A stretch of 64,000 nt of DNA from a gamma proteobacterium symbiont of Ctena orbiculata (GCA_003094535.1 NATV01000114.1:1-64000); one strand, 5' to 3'; numbered from the stretch's first letter, positions 50,613 to 62,473 are shown. A program made the numbers and translations. Notes: generated by a model from the letters alone, not told the origin.

Positions 50613-51896
50613 CTAACCGATAATGCAATCCTGTAAGACAGGCTCTTCCTTCAACAGCCGCAGGAACTCCCGCTCCGACATATCGATATCCATCTCCCAA
50701 CCGCCCTCCTCCGTACTCGATTCGTTAAGCACCGAGCCGCGCTCAAACAACAGGGCGTGCAGGCGACCATCGCCCGGATTCAGACGCAGGCGCTGCTTAA
50801 CGTGGTTTTTGCGGAAGAACTCTGCAAGGGCCTCCAGCAATAAATCGGTACCGTCTCCGGTGATCGCCGAGAGCCAGATTCTTCTAATCTGGCCCTCACT
50901 GTCCCGTTCTATTCTCGGCGCAGCGTTGGCGAGCAGGTCAGTCTTGTTGAAGATCTCAATCTGCTGGACCTTGTCCGCGCCGATCTGTCGCAGCACATCG
51001 TTGACTTCGGTAATACAGGTCGCCCGTTGATGGCTCGATGCATCCACCACATGCAACAGCAGCGAGGCATCTGCGGTCTCCTGCAGGGTCGACTTGAATG
51101 CGGCGACCAGGTCGTGGGGCAGGTTGCTGATAAATCCGACGGTGTCTGCCAGTACGACCGCCCCCTCGCCTCTCAGTTCCAGTCTCCTCAATGTGGGATC
51201 AAGGGTGGCGAACAGCTGATCGGCGGCATAGACGCTGGAGCCGACCAGTCTATTAAAGAGTGTCGATTTACCGGCGTTGGTATAACCAACCAGGGAGACT
51301 GTGGGGATATCGGCACGCTCGCGGCCCCGTCTCCCCTGCTCACGCTGAGAGTCGACTCGTTCGAGTCGCCGTTTAATCTGATGAATACGCTGATTCAACA
51401 GTCGACGATCGCTCTCCAACTGGGTCTCACCCGGTCCGCGCAGACCGATGCCGCCCTTTTGTCTCTCGAGATGGGTCCAGCCCCTTACCAGTCGGGTCGA
51501 GAGATGTTGCAGCTGGGCCAATTCAACCTGAAGCTTACCTTCAAAGGAACGCGCCCGCTGGCTGAAGATATCCAGAATCAATCCGGTGCGATCGACGACC
51601 CTACATTTAAACTCACGCTCGAGGTTTCTCTCCTGACTGGGTGAGAGGGTATGGTCGAAAATCACCAGATCCGCTCCCTCGAGTTCGACAATCTGTTTGA
51701 TCTCTGCCGCCTTACCCCGTCCGACGAACAACTTGGGATCGGGCTGCTGACGGCTCCCCGAGACCAGGGTGATCACCTCCGCCCCTGCAGAGAGGGCCAA
51801 ATCACGAAATTCATCGATCTCGTCCTGATCCCTGGCTGCGCCCAGGTCGAGATGGACAAGAACGGCGCGTTCACCCGCTTTGGGACGTTCAAACAT
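50613..51896 (-). CDS. hflX: Ribosome-rescue GTPase HflX
   Basis: GPGETQLESDRRLL, VSLVGYTNAGKSTLFNRL, ADTVGFISNLPHDLVAAFKSTL. Confidence 0.97.
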   Translation of the reverse strand: MFERPKAGERAVLVHLDLGAARDQDEIDEFRDLALSAGAEVITLVSGSRQQPDPKLFVGRGKAAEIKQIVELEGADLVIFDHTLSPSQERNLEREFKCRVVDRTGLILDIFSQRARSFEGKLQVELAQLQHLSTRLVRGWTHLERQKGGIGLRGPGETQLESDRRLLNQRIHQIKRRLERVDSQREQGRRGRERADIPTVSLVGYTNAGKSTLFNRLVGSSVYAADQLFATLDPTLRRLELRGEGAVVLADTVGFISNLPHDLVAAFKSTLQETADASLLLHVVDASSHQRATCITEVNDVLRQIGADKVQQIEIFNKTDLLANAAPRIERDSEGQIRRIWLSAITGDGTDLLLEALAEFFRKNHVKQRLRLNPGDGRLHALLFERGSVLNESSTEEGGWEMDIDMSEREFLRLLKEEPVLQDCIIG

Positions 51897-51990
51897 ATAG
51901 CTACAAAGAGACCGGGGTGGAGGCTGTCAGGCTGTGCTACCGGGCATATCCGCTCTGCGATAGGCCCGATAGCGAAGGGTGAGGAAAAGA

Positions 51991-52260
51991 CTAGAAATTA
52001 CCACTACCGGAGGGTGGCGCAGGCTCTTCACTCTGCCCATTCCCGTGTTGTATACGGACATTCCTCGCGGGAACAACCGTTGAAATGGCATGCTTATATA
52101 CCATTTGACTGACGCTGTTCTTCAAAAGCACCACAAACTGGTCAAAAGATTCAATCTGTCCCTGCAGTTTGATGCCATTAACAAGAAAAATCGAGACTGG
52201 GACACGCTCCTTCCGCAGCGCATTCAAAAAAGGGTCTTGTAGACTTTGCCCTTTAGACAT
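51991..52260 (-). CDS. hfq: RNA chaperone Hfq
   Basis: [64 protein letters not shown]. Confidence 0.99.
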   Translation of the reverse strand: MSKGQSLQDPFLNALRKERVPVSIFLVNGIKLQGQIESFDQFVVLLKNSVSQMVYKHAISTVVPARNVRIQHGNGQSEEPAPPSGSGNF

Positions 52261-52433
52261 GGAGTTTCTCCTTATTGTGTTTCTATTTTAGGCAGTGATA
52301 TCAAGCGCATAAAAATATCTAGCGACAGTTAAACGGCCCACAGCCGAAAGTGTAGCACAATGTATTTTTTTCCTAGCATACAAAATTTCAATATCAGCGG
52401 GGGGGAAATACTATCCGAACCCCGTGTGAAAGG

Positions 52434-53402
52434 CTAGGTGGGGCGGCCTATCATCGGGAGATGGTCTGAAATCAATCCCAAGGCCTGTTCAAGCACATCC
52501 CCCTCCTCATCCAGCCAGTGGCACCCCTTGCAGTTGCGCAGCCAAGTGTACTGGCGTTTTGCGAGCTGGCGGGTGGCGATGATGCCCCGTTCGATCATCG
52601 CTTCACGGCTCAGCTCACCCAATAGGTATGCGAGCATCTGACGATAGCCTACGGACCGCATCGAGGGCATCGCGGGGGTAAGATCACCCCGATTCATCAA
52701 TGCCTTGACCTCCTGTTCGAAGCCCTGCGCCAACATCTCACGGAAACGCCGCTCAATGCGGGCATGGAGAACGGCCCTCTCCCTCGGCGCACGCACCAGC
52801 TTGAGCACGCTGTATGGAATTGTATGACCCGCGCTTCCCTGTTGAAGTTCAGTCAGGGTATTTCCAGAGATCGCTATCACCTCCAGTGCACGCAGAATAC
52901 GTTGGGGATCATTGGGGTGAATCCGCTCCCCCGCCTCGGGATCGAGACGTGACAGGCGTTGGTGCAGCTCACCCAATCCTAGCCTCTGCAGCTCCCCCTC
53001 CAATCTGGCTCTGACGCCCGGATCGGCCTCCGGCAGATCGGACAGCCCTTCCTCGAGGGCCTTGAAATAGAGCATGGTGCCGCCAACCAATAGGGGCACG
53101 CCGCCTGCCTCGGTTATCGCGGCCATCTCGGCGAGGGCATCTTCGCGAAAAGCGGCTGCCGAATAGCTATCCGCGGGATCCCTGATGTCGATAAGACGGT
53201 GCGGTGCGATCCTTAACGTAGTCTGGTCCGGTTTTGCGGTACCGATATCCATACCCCGGTAGATGAGTGCCGAGTCGACGCTGACGATCCGCAACGGCAG
53301 ACGTTTCACCAATTCCACCGCGAGTTCGGTCTTTCCCGAAGCCGTAGGTCCCATGAGAAAAACAGCAGGCGGCAATCCCCGACTATCCCCTTGGCGCTCC
53401 AC
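52434..53402 (-). CDS. miaA: tRNA dimethylallyltransferase MiaA
   Basis: [45 protein letters not shown]. Confidence 0.97.
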   Translation of the reverse strand: MERQGDSRGLPPAVFLMGPTASGKTELAVELVKRLPLRIVSVDSALIYRGMDIGTAKPDQTTLRIAPHRLIDIRDPADSYSAAAFREDALAEMAAITEAGGVPLLVGGTMLYFKALEEGLSDLPEADPGVRARLEGELQRLGLGELHQRLSRLDPEAGERIHPNDPQRILRALEVIAISGNTLTELQQGSAGHTIPYSVLKLVRAPRERAVLHARIERRFREMLAQGFEQEVKALMNRGDLTPAMPSMRSVGYRQMLAYLLGELSREAMIERGIIATRQLAKRQYTWLRNCKGCHWLDEEGDVLEQALGLISDHLPMIGRPT

Positions 53403-53403
53403 T

Positions 53404-55179
53404 TCAACGCCCCCGCAGGAAGAGTCGATCCAATTCGTTTAGGGACAGCTGCACCCAGGTGGGTCTGCCGTGATTGCACTGATCGGCCCGTTCGGTCTTC
53501 TCCATATCCCGCAGCAGTGCATTCATCTCATCTAACTCGAGACGTCGATTCGCCCTCACAGAACCATGGCATGCCATGGTGGCCAATACCCTCTCGATCT
53601 CGACCCGCATGCGGTCGCTATGGCCATATTCCGCCAGATCGGATAGCAGGTCACGCAACAGTCTTTCCGCATCCGCCCCCCGCAGCAGGGCCGGAATGGC
53701 GCGGATCGCCAGGGAGTCCCGCCCCATGCGGCTGACCTCTATGCCGATCTGTTTCAGCAGTGGTTGGAACTCTTCAACCCGATCGGCCTCCGCGGGACTG
53801 ACCGCAACAGTCACCGGCACCAGGAGCGGCTGGCTGGTGATGCCGTCGCCACTATAGGTCTGCTTGAAACGTTCATAGGTGATCCGCTCGTGGGCCGCAT
53901 GCATATCGACCAGCACCAGACCCTCTCCGTTCTGCGCCAGGATATAGACACCATGGAGCTGTCCGATGGCGAAACCCAACGGAGGTACCTGCTCTGTCCG
54001 TGGTAGATCCACCTCCCTGTTTGTCTCAGCATGCATGGGTTGTTGCGTCGCGAATGCAGCCCGATAGGCGGCGGGACGCTCCGCCAGGCCTAAGTTCATT
54101 CCCTGTTGTTGCGGTGGAGCCGACTGGTGCTCAGCCACCGGGGTTGGAATTTCGACCGCCGAATCGTAGACAGACTGGGGCCGTGTCTGTGCCAGTACTC
54201 GGTGCAGGCCGCGATAGATGAAATCGTGAACCGAACGGCTGTCGCGAAACCGCACTTCATGTTTTGTCGGATGGACATTGACATCCACCTTGCTCGGATC
54301 CAGATCGAGAAAAAGCAGATAGGCCGGATGGCGGCCATGATAGAGAACGTCCTGGTATCCCTGGCGGATGGCGTGGGTCACCAGTTTGTCCCTCACCATG
54401 CGCTGATTGACATAGAAATACTGCATATCGGCCTGGGAGCGTGAAAAGCTCGGTCTTGCCACCCAGCCGCTCAGGCACAGCTCCCCGGCCCGCTCTTCGA
54501 GGGCAAGGGCGTGATCCAGAAACTCCGCCCCGAGCAACTCAACGATCCGCCGCTCCCTCTCAGCGCGGTCACTGCAGGGTGGCAGGGAGTAGACTCGCCG
54601 TCGATTGTGGTGCAATGAAAACCCCACCTCGAAATGGGCCAGGGCCAAGCGCTGAAACAGTGAGCTGATGTGGTTGAACTCGGTCTTGTCCGTACGCAGA
54701 AACTTGCGCCTGGCGGGGGTATTGAAAAAGAGATCGCAGACCTCGACACTGCTGCCTTGCGGATGGGCGGCGGGTTTGGCTGCTGATACCTTGTCGGACC
54801 CGTCTCCCGTGACCTCCCAGGCCTCATCCGCTTCCTGGTGGCGCGAGATCAGTCTGAGCCGGGAGACAGAACTGATACTGGGTAGCGCTTCTCCCCTGAA
54901 CCCCATGCTGCGCAGGGACTCAAGATCCCTGAATTCACTGACTTTGCTGGTGGCGTGTCGAGACAATGCCAGGGTCAATTCCTGCTTTGCGATACCGACA
55001 CCGTCATCGCGTACCAGAATACGCTTGATCCCCCCCTGCTCGACCTCGATATCGATCTGCCGCGCACTTGCATCGAGACTGTTCTCCACCAGTTCCTTGA
55101 CCACGGATGCGGGACGCTCCACCACCTCACCGGCGGCGATCTGGTTGATCAGTTGTGGCGGGAGGATACGAATCGGCAT
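53404..55179 (-). CDS. mutL: DNA mismatch repair protein MutL
   Basis: [38 protein letters not shown]-terminal [20 protein letters not shown]. Confidence 0.98.
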   Translation of the reverse strand: MPIRILPPQLINQIAAGEVVERPASVVKELVENSLDASARQIDIEVEQGGIKRILVRDDGVGIAKQELTLALSRHATSKVSEFRDLESLRSMGFRGEALPSISSVSRLRLISRHQEADEAWEVTGDGSDKVSAAKPAAHPQGSSVEVCDLFFNTPARRKFLRTDKTEFNHISSLFQRLALAHFEVGFSLHHNRRRVYSLPPCSDRAERERRIVELLGAEFLDHALALEERAGELCLSGWVARPSFSRSQADMQYFYVNQRMVRDKLVTHAIRQGYQDVLYHGRHPAYLLFLDLDPSKVDVNVHPTKHEVRFRDSRSVHDFIYRGLHRVLAQTRPQSVYDSAVEIPTPVAEHQSAPPQQQGMNLGLAERPAAYRAAFATQQPMHAETNREVDLPRTEQVPPLGFAIGQLHGVYILAQNGEGLVLVDMHAAHERITYERFKQTYSGDGITSQPLLVPVTVAVSPAEADRVEEFQPLLKQIGIEVSRMGRDSLAIRAIPALLRGADAERLLRDLLSDLAEYGHSDRMRVEIERVLATMACHGSVRANRRLELDEMNALLRDMEKTERADQCNHGRPTWVQLSLNELDRLFLRGR

Positions 55180-55312
55180 GATCGGTGATGGTAGTCGTCG
55201 CAGCTGGCTGTCGGAAAGGGCTATTGTGCCATCCAAGCCAAAGACGAGCCATGGCCAGCTGGACTGGCCTGCTCCCGGGAACCGGTTTGAAGCAGGTGAA
55301 CCGCTGCGTTGC

Positions 55313-56629
55313 TCAGCCGCCAGGTATCTGCAGCACCTGACCGATACGTATGGTATCGCCCTTCAATTCATTGGTTTTGCGCAGCCGACTGACACTGACC
55401 TGATAGCGATTGGCGATGGCGATCAGGGTTTCACCCCGGGTGATCACATGCTTCCGAGGTCGCTTCTTGGCCTGATTTGAGGCAAGCAGGGTGCCTGGCG
55501 GTGGCTGGTACTTGAAGTAGTCGCGAATCCCCTTCATCAGGGCTGTCGCCACCTTTTGCTGGTGATTTTTATTCCGCAGGCGCCGTTCCTCATCCGGATT
55601 GGAGATGAAGGCGGTCTCGACCAGCATGGAGGGGATGTCGGGTGACTTCAATACCACGAACCCTGCCTGCTGCACCTTACGCTTGTGTGTCTTGCCGAGC
55701 TTCTTGAGTTGCTTGAACACCCGGTTGGCGGCGGCTGAACTCGCCTGCAGGGTGCCGATCTGTGATAGATCCAGCAGTACCGAGGCAAGCATGTCGTCCT
55801 TATCCTCGAGGGAGACGCCGCCGACGAGATCCGCGCTGTTCTCCCTTTCCGCCAGCCAGCGGGCTGCCTCACTGGAGGCCCCCCTTCGCGACAGGGTGTA
55901 GACCGAGGAACCCCTTACCCTGGGATCGTTAAAGGCATCGGCATGGATCGAGACGAAGAGATCCGCCTGAGCCTCCCGCGCCTTGGCGATGCGCTTGCGC
56001 AGGCCAAGATAGTAGTCGCCGTCACGAATCAGCACCGCCCGCATGCCCTTTTGCTGATTGATCAAGGCAACCAGCTTGCGCCCGATCGCCAATACTACAT
56101 CCTTCTCATAGGTGCCCTTGAGTCCGCGGGCACCGGGATCCTCGCCACCGTGGCCCGGATCCACGGCAATCACCACATCCCGCTGTCCCAGCGCCTTGGC
56201 GGTCTTCACCGGTTGCGAGCGACCGCTGGCGGTGGTTTTGCCGTCATAAAGATCGATCACCAGGCGATGACCATACTCCCGGTTCGGCTTGAGGGAGAAA
56301 CTCTTTGGCTTGACCGCGCTGCTGAGATCGAACACCACCCGCATATCCTTCTTGTTGCGGATCGCCGAGCGCATCCCGCGGATGATCTTGTTTTCCTTGG
56401 TCGGGTCGGGGAGGTGCTTGGTGAGGGTGGTATTCTTCAGATCGAGCACCAGTCGATCGGGTGCCTTGAGAGTGAAGATCTTGTGACTGATCTGGCTGTT
56501 CGCATCGAACACCAATCTGACGTGGTCGGGGGCTGACCAGATGCGCAATCCGGTGATTTGAGACTGCTTGGCATAGAGAGGGAAGCTACTTAACAATGCA
56601 AGTAGCAGCAGTAGCCAACTTTTCCTCAT
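55313..56629 (-). CDS. N-acetylmuramoyl-L-alanine amidase (AmiB/C-like, AMIN plus LysM)
   Basis: AMIN domain, DVVIAVDPGHGGEDPGARG amidase_3, C-terminal LysM (VITRGETLIAIANRYQVSVSRLRKTNELKGDTIRIGQVLQIP). Confidence 0.95.
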   Translation of the reverse strand: MRKSWLLLLLALLSSFPLYAKQSQITGLRIWSAPDHVRLVFDANSQISHKIFTLKAPDRLVLDLKNTTLTKHLPDPTKENKIIRGMRSAIRNKKDMRVVFDLSSAVKPKSFSLKPNREYGHRLVIDLYDGKTTASGRSQPVKTAKALGQRDVVIAVDPGHGGEDPGARGLKGTYEKDVVLAIGRKLVALINQQKGMRAVLIRDGDYYLGLRKRIAKAREAQADLFVSIHADAFNDPRVRGSSVYTLSRRGASSEAARWLAERENSADLVGGVSLEDKDDMLASVLLDLSQIGTLQASSAAANRVFKQLKKLGKTHKRKVQQAGFVVLKSPDIPSMLVETAFISNPDEERRLRNKNHQQKVATALMKGIRDYFKYQPPPGTLLASNQAKKRPRKHVITRGETLIAIANRYQVSVSRLRKTNELKGDTIRIGQVLQIPGG

Positions 56630-56733
56630 TTCCCCACGACCTTTGAATCTGAACAAATTCATCCTAAAAATAGCATGCAATTACCATTTTTCCAAGATTT
56701 TCTGAAAGATAGACTGCTTTTCTTTAAAAAAAC

Positions 56734-57204
56734 TTAAAGTTTTTCCAAGGCTTCCTTCAGCCGCGGCAGCGACGCCGCTCCACGTTCGGTTTCAGCGCTG
56801 AATCTGAGTCCCCGTGCCGCTTCCCGGTAGCCGATCCGGATCCTTAGATCGGCCTGAGGCAACAGCCCCACACCTTTTTCAGGCCACTCGATCAACAACA
56901 GGGCATCCTCGCCCAACAGATCCTCGATACCCAGATAGTCCAGCTCCCTGGGATCCGAGAGTCGATAGAGATCAAAATGGTAGTAGGATCGCCCGCCCAG
57001 TTCATAGGGCTCCAGGAGTGTATAGGTCGGGCTCTTGACCCTTCCCTGATAGCCCAACTGCCGCAGAAATCCCCTCACCAGGGTTGTCTTACCGGTCCCG
57101 AGCTCACCCTCGAGATAGACAATAAAGGGTGGCGCGCAGTTCAACGCCAGGCAACCGCCAACGGCCTCCTGGCGCTGCTCGCCCGCAACCTCGATCTCAA
57201 ACAC
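56734..57204 (-). CDS. tsaE: tRNA t6A biosynthesis ATPase TsaE
   Basis: VYLEGELGTGKTTLVRGFLRQLGYQGRVKSPTYTLLEPY; GTG start at 57204 overlapping the nnrD stop. Confidence 0.93.
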   Translation of the reverse strand: MFEIEVAGEQRQEAVGGCLALNCAPPFIVYLEGELGTGKTTLVRGFLRQLGYQGRVKSPTYTLLEPYELGGRSYYHFDLYRLSDPRELDYLGIEDLLGEDALLLIEWPEKGVGLLPQADLRIRIGYREAARGLRFSAETERGAASLPRLKEALEKL

Positions 57205-58705
57205 CCTCGCATCCCCTATTGAGCAGGGTCCGGATCTCCGGCAGCAGGTCGCTGGCCAGGAGTCCGATTTCGCCTTCGACCGCCGCCCTGTCCCCCGCCG
57301 CGGCATGTAGGCAGACACCCAGTTCAGCCGCCTCGCGATGGGGGTATCCCTGGGCCAGAAAGGCGCCTATGATGCCGCTTAACAGATCACCGCTGCCCCC
57401 GGTGGCCATCCCGGGATTACCGTCGCTGCAGAGCGAGGGGGGCTGGGCCGTGGCATCGCAAATCAGGGTTCCGGCGCCTTTCAGCACCGCGACACCGCCA
57501 AAACGCTGCTGCAGCGCTTCGCACGCCGCGAAACGATCACTCTCCACCTTGGCTATGTCGCATTTGAGGAGTCTTGAGGCCTCGCCGGGATGAGGGGTAA
57601 GGATCCAGTTGTCCCGGTGCTGCGGTTCCCTGTTCAGCCAATACAGGCCGTCGGCATCGATCAGGGTGGGAAGCCGGGCTGCGAGGGCGGCTCCATAGAC
57701 CCTGCTTCCCCAATCACTGCGTCCCAGGCCGGGTCCAAGGACCAGGGCATCCGCCCGCTGCGTCAGCGCTTCAATCTCCTTCGCTTCACTCACCCCGCGC
57801 ACCATCAGCTCCGGTCGTCCCAGGTTGAGACAGTGGGCATGATCGGGATGGGTTGCCAAGGTGACCAGACCCGCTCCGCTCCTGGCGGCCGCCTCGGCGG
57901 CCAGTCGCGCGGCGCCCGCGTAACCCCTGTCCCCGGCGACAACAAGCAGATGACCAAAATCGCCCTTGTGGGCAGAGCGTCTGCGGGGGGTGACCAGGGC
58001 GGATCGTTTGCGCCAATCGATGCGCTTGCAGGCAAGCCTTTGACGGCCGTAGATCCGTGCCGGCACCTCGAGGGCGTGGAAAACGATCTCACCACAGCAA
58101 TCGGGACCGCGTCCGGTAAACATCCCCTGTTTAAGTCCTATGAAACTGATGGTGGCCGCCGCCTCGATGGCGCATCCCATGATCCGACCGCTGTCCGCAT
58201 GCAGCCCGGAGGGGATATCGATGGCGAACACCTCCGCCCGGTGCCGGTTTATCGCTTCGATGGCCGATGCCCAGTGACCGGTGACATCGCGCTCGAGCCC
58301 GGTGCCCAGGATGGCATCCACGATGAGGTCGGGTTTGCCCAGGTTTTCGAAAGGCTCGATCGGATGGCCGAGCGCGGTCCAGGACTCGGCCATAACCAGG
58401 GCGTCGCCTTTCAGTTTCAGCGCATCCCCCAACTGCAATACCCGCACCCGCAGGCCGGCCTGACTGGCCAGACGGGCAACCACATAACCATCCCCCCCAT
58501 TGTTCCCCATGCCGCAGACCACCAGGATCTCGGAGAGATCGGGCCAACGCGCCTGCATGAACCGAAACGCACAACTGCCGGCGCGCTCCATCAACTCCGC
58601 CCCCGGGATGTCGAACTCCTCGATGGCGATGCGATCGAACTCCCTCACCTGATCCGCCCGGTAGAGGGCATAGGGCAGTCCCTCGATATGTGGCATTACT
58701 CGCAT
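57197..58705 (-). CDS. nnrD: Bifunctional NAD(P)HX epimerase/dehydratase
   Basis: YjeF-N plus ADP-dependent dehydratase domain; VVCGMGNNGGDGYVVARLA, ATGGSGDLLSGIIGAFLAQG. Confidence 0.96.
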   Translation of the reverse strand: MRVMPHIEGLPYALYRADQVREFDRIAIEEFDIPGAELMERAGSCAFRFMQARWPDLSEILVVCGMGNNGGDGYVVARLASQAGLRVRVLQLGDALKLKGDALVMAESWTALGHPIEPFENLGKPDLIVDAILGTGLERDVTGHWASAIEAINRHRAEVFAIDIPSGLHADSGRIMGCAIEAAATISFIGLKQGMFTGRGPDCCGEIVFHALEVPARIYGRQRLACKRIDWRKRSALVTPRRRSAHKGDFGHLLVVAGDRGYAGAARLAAEAAARSGAGLVTLATHPDHAHCLNLGRPELMVRGVSEAKEIEALTQRADALVLGPGLGRSDWGSRVYGAALAARLPTLIDADGLYWLNREPQHRDNWILTPHPGEASRLLKCDIAKVESDRFAACEALQQRFGGVAVLKGAGTLICDATAQPPSLCSDGNPGMATGGSGDLLSGIIGAFLAQGYPHREAAELGVCLHAAAGDRAAVEGEIGLLASDLLPEIRTLLNRGCEGV

Positions 58706-58884
58706 TCCGTAACTCTCATCCTGGGGCCTATCACTGGGCGATGACGACTATCACGTTCGCGCCAACCATACCCTGTTGCCGGTAAGGGTTCAAAGTCTGT
58801 TCCCTCGGACGCATAGGAGCACTTCGACAACTGAGTTATAGTGGCACCCCGTTACCCATTGAGCTTCAGCCAAGCGCAACCGAC

Positions 58885-59976
58885 ATGCCCATGCAATACC
58901 CATTGCAAGACGCACAACCGGCAGAGTTGACCCGAAAGATAAAGGCCTGGGCCCGTTCCCTGGGATTGAGTGCCATCGGGATCACCGATACGGACCTGAG
59001 GATTGCGGAAGCCAGGCTTGAGACATGGCTTGACAAGGGGCATCACGGGGAAATGGCTTACATGGCAAAACATGGTACCAAGCGCAGCCGCCCGACAACG
59101 CTGAAACCGGGAACCATGCGGATCATTTCGGCCAGATTGGACTACCTCCCGGAAGCCGTGACGCAATCCGCACAGATCCTTGCCGATCCCCAACGCGCTT
59201 TTATTGCGCGCTATACCCTCGGACGTGACTACCACAAGGTGCTGCGCAAGCGATTGCAAAGACTGGTGGAACTCATCCGTGGCGAGGTGGATGACGCCGC
59301 TTGCAGGGTATTTGTCGACTCGGCACCGGTGATGGAGAAACCCTTGGCGCAAAAGGCCGGACTGGGATGGATCGGAAAACACACCAATCTGCTCGCCAGG
59401 GATGGGGGATCCTGGTTCTTCCTCGGTGAGATCTACACCAATCTGCCCCTGATCTGCGATCTCCCCGCCGCGGATCATTGCGGCGACTGTACGGCCTGCA
59501 TCCGCTGCTGTCCCACCCAAGCCATCATCGCCCCCTATCAGCTCGATGCCAGGCGCTGTATCTCCTATCTCACCATCGAGCTCCGTGGCGCCATACCCGA
59601 AGCATTCAGGCGAGATATGGGAAATAGGATATTTGGCTGCGACGACTGTATCCAGGTCTGCCCCTGGAATCGCTTCGCCAAACTTACCCGGGAACTCGAC
59701 TTTCTTCCCCGCGCCTCCCTCGACAGCGCCAACCTGATCGCCCTGTTCAACTGGGATGAAACCACCTTCCTGAAGCGGACCGAGGGTTCGGCGATTCGCC
59801 GCTTAGGACACGAACGTTGGCTGAGAAACATCGCCGTTGCCCTAGGCAACGCACCTGGCAGCAGAGAGATCATTAGTGCCCTGCAGGAGCGCCTGAATCA
59901 CAAATCGCCTCTGGTAAGGGAGCATGTCGGGTGGGCGCTGCTACAACATGGAGTGAGTGACCCGGCATCTCAATAG
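58885..59976 (+). CDS. queG: Epoxyqueuosine reductase QueG
   Basis: GLGWIGKHTNLL, CGDCTACIRCCPTQAI and GCDDCIQVCPWNRFA Fe-S motifs. Confidence 0.97.
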   Translation: MPMQYPLQDAQPAELTRKIKAWARSLGLSAIGITDTDLRIAEARLETWLDKGHHGEMAYMAKHGTKRSRPTTLKPGTMRIISARLDYLPEAVTQSAQILADPQRAFIARYTLGRDYHKVLRKRLQRLVELIRGEVDDAACRVFVDSAPVMEKPLAQKAGLGWIGKHTNLLARDGGSWFFLGEIYTNLPLICDLPAADHCGDCTACIRCCPTQAIIAPYQLDARRCISYLTIELRGAIPEAFRRDMGNRIFGCDDCIQVCPWNRFAKLTRELDFLPRASLDSANLIALFNWDETTFLKRTEGSAIRRLGHERWLRNIAVALGNAPGSREIISALQERLNHKSPLVREHVGWALLQHGVSDPASQ

Positions 59977-60003
59977 CCGGGACCACTGGGTGCCAAACAG
60001 CAG

Positions 60004-60552
60004 TCAGGGCAGGCGCAGGAAATGATCGCGATAGTAGCGTAACTCAGCGATTGAATCCCTGATGTCATCCAGCGCCAGGTGCTTTCCCGCCTTGCTGAAC
60101 CCTTCGCTCAACGAGGGCGCCCAGCGGTTGACCAGCTCCTTCAGGGTACTGACATCCAGGTTCCGATAGTGAAAGAAGGCCTCAAGCTTCGGCATCAACC
60201 TGGCGAGAAAACGCCGATCCTGACAGATCGAGTTACCGCACATGGGTGATGTGCCCCGAGGCAGGTATTTCTGCAAAAACTCCAGGGTTTCAGTTTCCGC
60301 CCTCGCTGCGTCATATTCACTCTGCATTACCCGCTCGATCAAACCGGAGGCACCGTGTTGACGCTGATTCCACTCGTCCATTGCGTCCAACCGCCGCCGG
60401 GGCTGATGAATCGCAATCATCGGCCCTTCCGCAAGGATATTGAGGCGCATATCGGTGACGATGGTTGCAATCTCGATAATCTCGTCATTCTGGGGATCCA
60501 GCCCAGTCATTTCCAGATCGATCCAGATCAGGTTGGAGGCATCTACAGGCAT
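60004..60552 (-). CDS. orn: Oligoribonuclease
   Basis: [46 protein letters not shown]. Confidence 0.98.
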   Translation of the reverse strand: MPVDASNLIWIDLEMTGLDPQNDEIIEIATIVTDMRLNILAEGPMIAIHQPRRRLDAMDEWNQRQHGASGLIERVMQSEYDAARAETETLEFLQKYLPRGTSPMCGNSICQDRRFLARLMPKLEAFFHYRNLDVSTLKELVNRWAPSLSEGFSKAGKHLALDDIRDSIAELRYYRDHFLRLP

Positions 60553-60806
60553 CTTGTTATCCTTGTTGAGTAACAGCTGGCAGATTCTAGCAGGAAGCCG
60601 CCTCACTCTGTATTCTAGGACCGGTTGGATTCACGTTAACAGACCCTCACAGGGTCGATGATCCGATATTTTTTAACCCGGATCGATCTGATGTTGGACG
60701 TTGAATGACTGAAATTGAAGGCCGGCATATTGGCATTGGGTGAGTTTTTTTGCTAACCAGGATCTAACAAACAACAGCCCCATTAATCACCACTGAATTA
60801 GGATCG

Positions 60807-62045
60807 ATGTCACTATTTACCCAACTTTTTCTCGTTTTCCTGTTGTTTGGCACCCTGCTCCAGCTCTGGTTGCTGTTGCGCCACCTCGGACATGTACGGC
60901 GACACAGAAACCAGGTGCCCGACGAATTCAGCGATAAGATCTCACTCGCTGATCACCAAAAAGCCGCCGATTATACCCAGGCAAAGGGCCGGCTTGCGCT
61001 CATCGAGACAGTTCTGGGGGTAGTGCTGTTGCTCATCTGGACCCTGGGTGGCGGACTCGACTGGCTGGATCGTTACTGGCGTGAATCAGCGTGGGAGGAG
61101 ATCGTCATCGGTATGCTCTTTATCTTCTCGTTCTTCCTCGTCAACAGCCTGCTGGAAATGCCTTTCAACCTCTATCGAACATTCCGCCTTGAAGCAGCGT
61201 TCGGCTTCAATCGCATCACCCCGGTCCAATATGTCAAGGATCGACTGCTCGGCCTCACCCTCTCGATCCTGCTGGGGGCGCCCCTGCTTTGGATCGTACT
61301 GCAGCTGATGCAGGGTGCCGGCCGCTACTGGTGGCTCGCGGCATGGGTTGTCTGGATGGGTTTCAGCCTCACCCTGAGCTGGGCCTACCCAAGGTTCATC
61401 GCACCGCTGTTCAATACCTTTACACCGCTTGATGAGGGTGAAATGCGCAGCCGCATCCAGTCGCTGTTGCAACGATGCGGTTTCACCAGCGATGGTATTT
61501 TTGTCATGGACGGCTCGAAACGATCGAGTCATGGAAACGCCTACTTCACCGGTTTCGGCAAGAGCAAGCGCATCGTCTTTTTCGACACCCTGCTCGAAGC
61601 CCTGAGTATCGATGAGATGGAAGCGGTTCTCGCCCATGAACTCGGTCATTTCCGTTTCCGACATATCCTGAAACAGATGCTGCTGATGGGCCTGCTTTCG
61701 CTTACCGGCCTGGCCCTTCTGGGCTGGCTCTCCCAGCAGCCCTGGTTCTACAGCGATTTGGGTATCAGCCAGCCCTCGAACGCCGCCGCCCTGCTGCTGT
61801 TTATGATCGTGCTCCCGGTTTTCACGATTTTCTTCACCCCCATAGGCAGTTATCTCTCCCGTCGCTTCGAGTTCCAGGCCGACAACTATGCGGTGAGCCA
61901 GACCAATGGGGAGTTTCTTGTGCAGGCGTTGGTCAAACTCTATCAGGACAATGCAAGTACCTTGACGCCGGATCCGCTCTACTCCCTGTTTCACGACAGC
62001 CATCCGCCCGCGCCTGTACGCATTGCCAATATTCGCAGTCGATAG
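60807..62045 (+). CDS. M48-family (Ste24-like) integral membrane metalloprotease
   Basis: HEXXH in VLAHELGHFRFRHI; SLFHDSHPPAPVRIANIR C-terminus. Confidence 0.93.
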   Translation: MSLFTQLFLVFLLFGTLLQLWLLLRHLGHVRRHRNQVPDEFSDKISLADHQKAADYTQAKGRLALIETVLGVVLLLIWTLGGGLDWLDRYWRESAWEEIVIGMLFIFSFFLVNSLLEMPFNLYRTFRLEAAFGFNRITPVQYVKDRLLGLTLSILLGAPLLWIVLQLMQGAGRYWWLAAWVVWMGFSLTLSWAYPRFIAPLFNTFTPLDEGEMRSRIQSLLQRCGFTSDGIFVMDGSKRSSHGNAYFTGFGKSKRIVFFDTLLEALSIDEMEAVLAHELGHFRFRHILKQMLLMGLLSLTGLALLGWLSQQPWFYSDLGISQPSNAAALLLFMIVLPVFTIFFTPIGSYLSRRFEFQADNYAVSQTNGEFLVQALVKLYQDNASTLTPDPLYSLFHDSHPPAPVRIANIRSR

Positions 62046-62176
62046 GACAGAAGCCTAAAGATGATATTCTCAGATCAACAAACGTCATTCAGTACACAAC
62101 GTACCGACCGCCGGAAATCGGGCGATGCCATTGACGTTAACGGAACACTGAATCCACCGGTTTATGGAGATCGCAG

Positions 62177-62461
62177 ATGATGAAAACCCTAATCCCCGCA
62201 ATTATGCTGACCCTAGCATCAACAAACTCACTGGCTGTCGACCCGGCCATGGGCAAGGAATTGACCGAAAAGCATTGTGTCAGGTGCCATGGCAGCGAAG
62301 TCTATACGCGGGAAAACAGGCGTGTCACCAGCCTTCCGGGACTGCATAAGCAGGTGCGTTTTTGCGAACAGAATCTGGGACTGACCTGGTTTGACGACCA
62401 GGTAGAAAATACCGCAACCTACCTCAACCTTGAATACTACAAGTTCGGCGTTACACCCTGA
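62177..62461 (+). CDS. Small secreted monohaem cytochrome c-like protein
   Basis: Signal peptide plus single CVRCH haem motif; 94 aa. Confidence 0.88.
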   Translation: MMKTLIPAIMLTLASTNSLAVDPAMGKELTEKHCVRCHGSEVYTRENRRVTSLPGLHKQVRFCEQNLGLTWFDDQVENTATYLNLEYYKFGVTP

Positions 62462-62473
62462 GACAATTATCCG

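Noticed and set aside
57590-58744. 384-aa plus-strand ORF antisense to nnrD
   Set aside because: Shadow ORF of a well-supported gene; low-complexity composition, no motifs
61086-62003. 305-aa minus-strand ORF antisense to the M48 protease
   Set aside because: Sense gene has clear HEXXH; antisense ORF is Gln/Glu/His-rich shadow translation
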